A DNA stretch of 64,000 nt, taken from Flaccisagitta enflata. Taxonomy: Eukaryota > Chaetognatha > Sagittoidea > Aphragmophora. Shown here piece after piece: positions 62,601 to 64,000 of this stretch. The stretch is taken from positions 69,998,001 to 70,062,000 of the forward strand of contig OZ231126.1 in assembly GCA_965153355.1 (NCBI GenBank), given 5' to 3'. Each line of letters begins with the position of its first letter. Within the stretch, counting starts at the first letter, position 1. The notes beneath the pieces are model-generated. The model was not told the origin of the DNA. It worked only from the letters and a program-made list of their open reading frames with translations, and searched no databases. The position numbers and the translations under genes were made by a program.

Positions 62601-63267
62601 CAAACATGAAAGTAGTCGGCTTTATGCCTCTGTCATTTTTTTAAAACACACATAAACCAATAGACCATTTTTTGCGCTGTGGGCCAATCTTAGAGGTAAA
62701 ACATGAAAAAAGAACGCACAAGTAAACGAAGGAACTAGTCATCCAAGGATCGCACATGGTCAGCGGTACCCAATGCCCTGCTTGTGTGCTGAAGACGTGG
62801 AGTGAGAGCAGGGCAGCGGCCCCAAAGAGCCGATATCCTGTAGAGCACAGGAGTGAATTTCAAGACGTCCTGAGAAGGCACATATAGGGCTAATTTGTGA
62901 GTCCAAGGGTTCATATGAGATCAGAGATGAGGGCAGATTTGAGACCTAAGATGGCAAATTCTAGGGCTGAATCGAGACCTGAGTGGTCAGAATTTAGGCA
63001 TGAGACGGTTGATTTAGGGCCTGACAAAGTTGATTTTAGGCCTGAGTAAGCTGATTTTGGGCTTGAGAAAGCTAATCTTGGATCTGAGAGGGCTGATTAT
63101 AGGCCTTTGAGGGCTAGTTTGCACCTGATAGGGCTGATTTGGGGCCTTAGAGGGCTGATTAGGGGCCTTAGAGGGGTCTGAATAGCCTGGGGGGGGAATG
63201 AACGTTGGTAAGTATGGATGGACAGATGGACGTCTGGAAATTCCCCCTGTGTCCCACGGGACATCGG

Positions 63268-63649
63268 TGGGGGGGGATTAGCTCAGTGGTAGCATGCAGG
63301 CTTGTGATCCTCTGGGTCACAAGTTCTATTCCCACCATGGGCGAGTCTTTTCAGCGAAGGTTGAGAGGTTCGCCCATTAACTGGGAATCACTTTAGGGTT
63401 TTCTGGAAAATTCTAGCAGAATGATAGCTAGCTAGAGGGAGGGTAGGCCATAGCCTATGGCCTACCCTCCCTCTATGTTCCTTTATGTCACATAGGACAT
63501 CATGATGTGGAATCTGACACCAAAAAGACCAGGTGGCGCTGCTCATGTGGTGGGTCGATTGGCCTTCATCAGAAGCCTTCAAACCGCGCTCAAAATTCTT
63601 CCCGGTGATTCCCTCGGCTGTAACAACAACAACAACAACAACAACAACA
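63268..63649 (+). mobile_element. tRNA-derived SINE with 9-bp TSD
   Basis: Head GGGGGATTAGCTCAGTGGTA (A box) and AAGTTCTATTCCCACC (weak B box) resemble a tRNA. The body has CTTCATCAGAAGCCTTCAAA, and the tail is GTAACAACAACAACAAC. It is flanked by GGACATCGG at 63259-63267 and 63650-63658. The anticodon stem does not pair well and the B box is mutated, so the head is not a working tRNA. Confidence 0.85.
63433..63475. other. Perfect 20-bp-arm hairpin in SINE
   Basis: TAGAGGGAGGGTAGGCCATA, three-base loop GCC, then the exact inverse. Located in the middle of the SINE. Confidence 0.9.
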
Positions 63650-63683
63650 GGACATCGGCCCCTTGGGGCCGCTGCCCCTATAA

Positions 63684-64000
63684 AAAGGATTGTTTAAATT
63701 TCTGAGATGAAAAACAAAACTAAATCAAACACAAATGACACGACAGAGCAAAAGAGAAGGAAAAAAATTTTTTTTTGGGCGAAGTCGTTCATTTGTCTCT
63801 GCAAAAAATGCCAAAGCAAAACGCAGCTAAAAGATTGGTTGGCGGCGGCTTATGAGGATTTACTTGATACCTTGAAGATTCTTTTTAGTGAAAAAAAAAC
63901 AAAGTTAAAAAAAAAAAGTAAAACAAAAACGCAAAAAAAAAAACCCAAAAAACTGGGAGGTCATGGTTACAGATTTGCTCTTTTTTGAAAGAGAAATATG
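63684..64000. other. No recognised feature
   Basis: A-rich sequence after the composite element; the frame starting MKNKTKSNTN is Lys/Thr low complexity and not recognisable. Confidence 0.4.

Larger units (their letters stand above)
62738..63682. mobile_element. TIR-minisatellite composite with SINE insertion
   Basis: Left end GTCATCCAAGGATCGCACAT, GGTCAGCGGTACCCAATGCC, GGGCAGCGGCCCCAAAGAGC. Interior: about 12 units of GGCCTGAGAGGGCTGATTTG (62935-63180) and a G run. The right end CCCTGTGTCCCACGGGACAT is interrupted by the SINE and resumes GGACATCGGCCCCTTGGGGC then CGCTGCCCC. Confidence 0.78.

Noticed and set aside
63271-63340. Functional tRNA gene
   Set aside because: Weak B box, poorly paired anticodon stem, and an attached SINE body with AAC tail and target duplication.

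Overview
The window is nuclear DNA from a repeat-rich animal, most likely an invertebrate. It has spliced coding exons with GT/AG borders, introns of 0.6 to 18 kb, dozens of very long microsatellites, tRNA-derived and TIR transposons, and no prokaryotic gene organisation. I cannot name the species or phylum from the sequence. Nearly all open frames in the window are translations of simple repeats such as HTHT, VCVC, SLSL or RERE runs.

One gene can be supported: a polo-like kinase on the minus strand. Seven coding exons lie between 38488 (ATG) and 4116. They join in frame through seven phase-compatible introns into 620 codons plus two bases. The order is a long low-complexity N-terminal region (exon 1 and most of exon 2), then a complete Ser/Thr kinase domain (end of exon 2 through exon 7) with every catalytic motif intact, then the start of the linker. 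The polo boxes are not visible and probably lie beyond the left edge.

The most unusual structure is inside this gene. The 3' splice site of exon 3, with the glycine-loop codons behind it, has been tandemly copied into about ten decoy acceptor units (16119-16918). The 5' splice site of exon 4, with the HRD catalytic-loop codons before it, has been copied into about nine decoy donor units (9811-10350). Most other splice sites of the gene sit within about 50 bases of a long simple repeat. Those repeats are purine or GT/TG rich after donors and pyrimidine rich before acceptors.

The rest is repeat landscape. Left part (1-4000): a DINE/HINE-like element, a TIR MITE and an 18-copy array of a 97-bp unit. 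Introns 1-6 (4272-37641): microsatellites, HINE-like elements and MITE copies. The region upstream of the gene (38489-64000) has no recognised gene. It holds a nested hAT element with a perfect 8-bp target duplication, a mariner-type MITE with 38-bp identical ends including its TA sites, palindromic foldback elements, several composite TIR elements carrying a roughly 20-bp minisatellite, and a tRNA-derived SINE with a 9-bp target duplication inserted into one of those composites.
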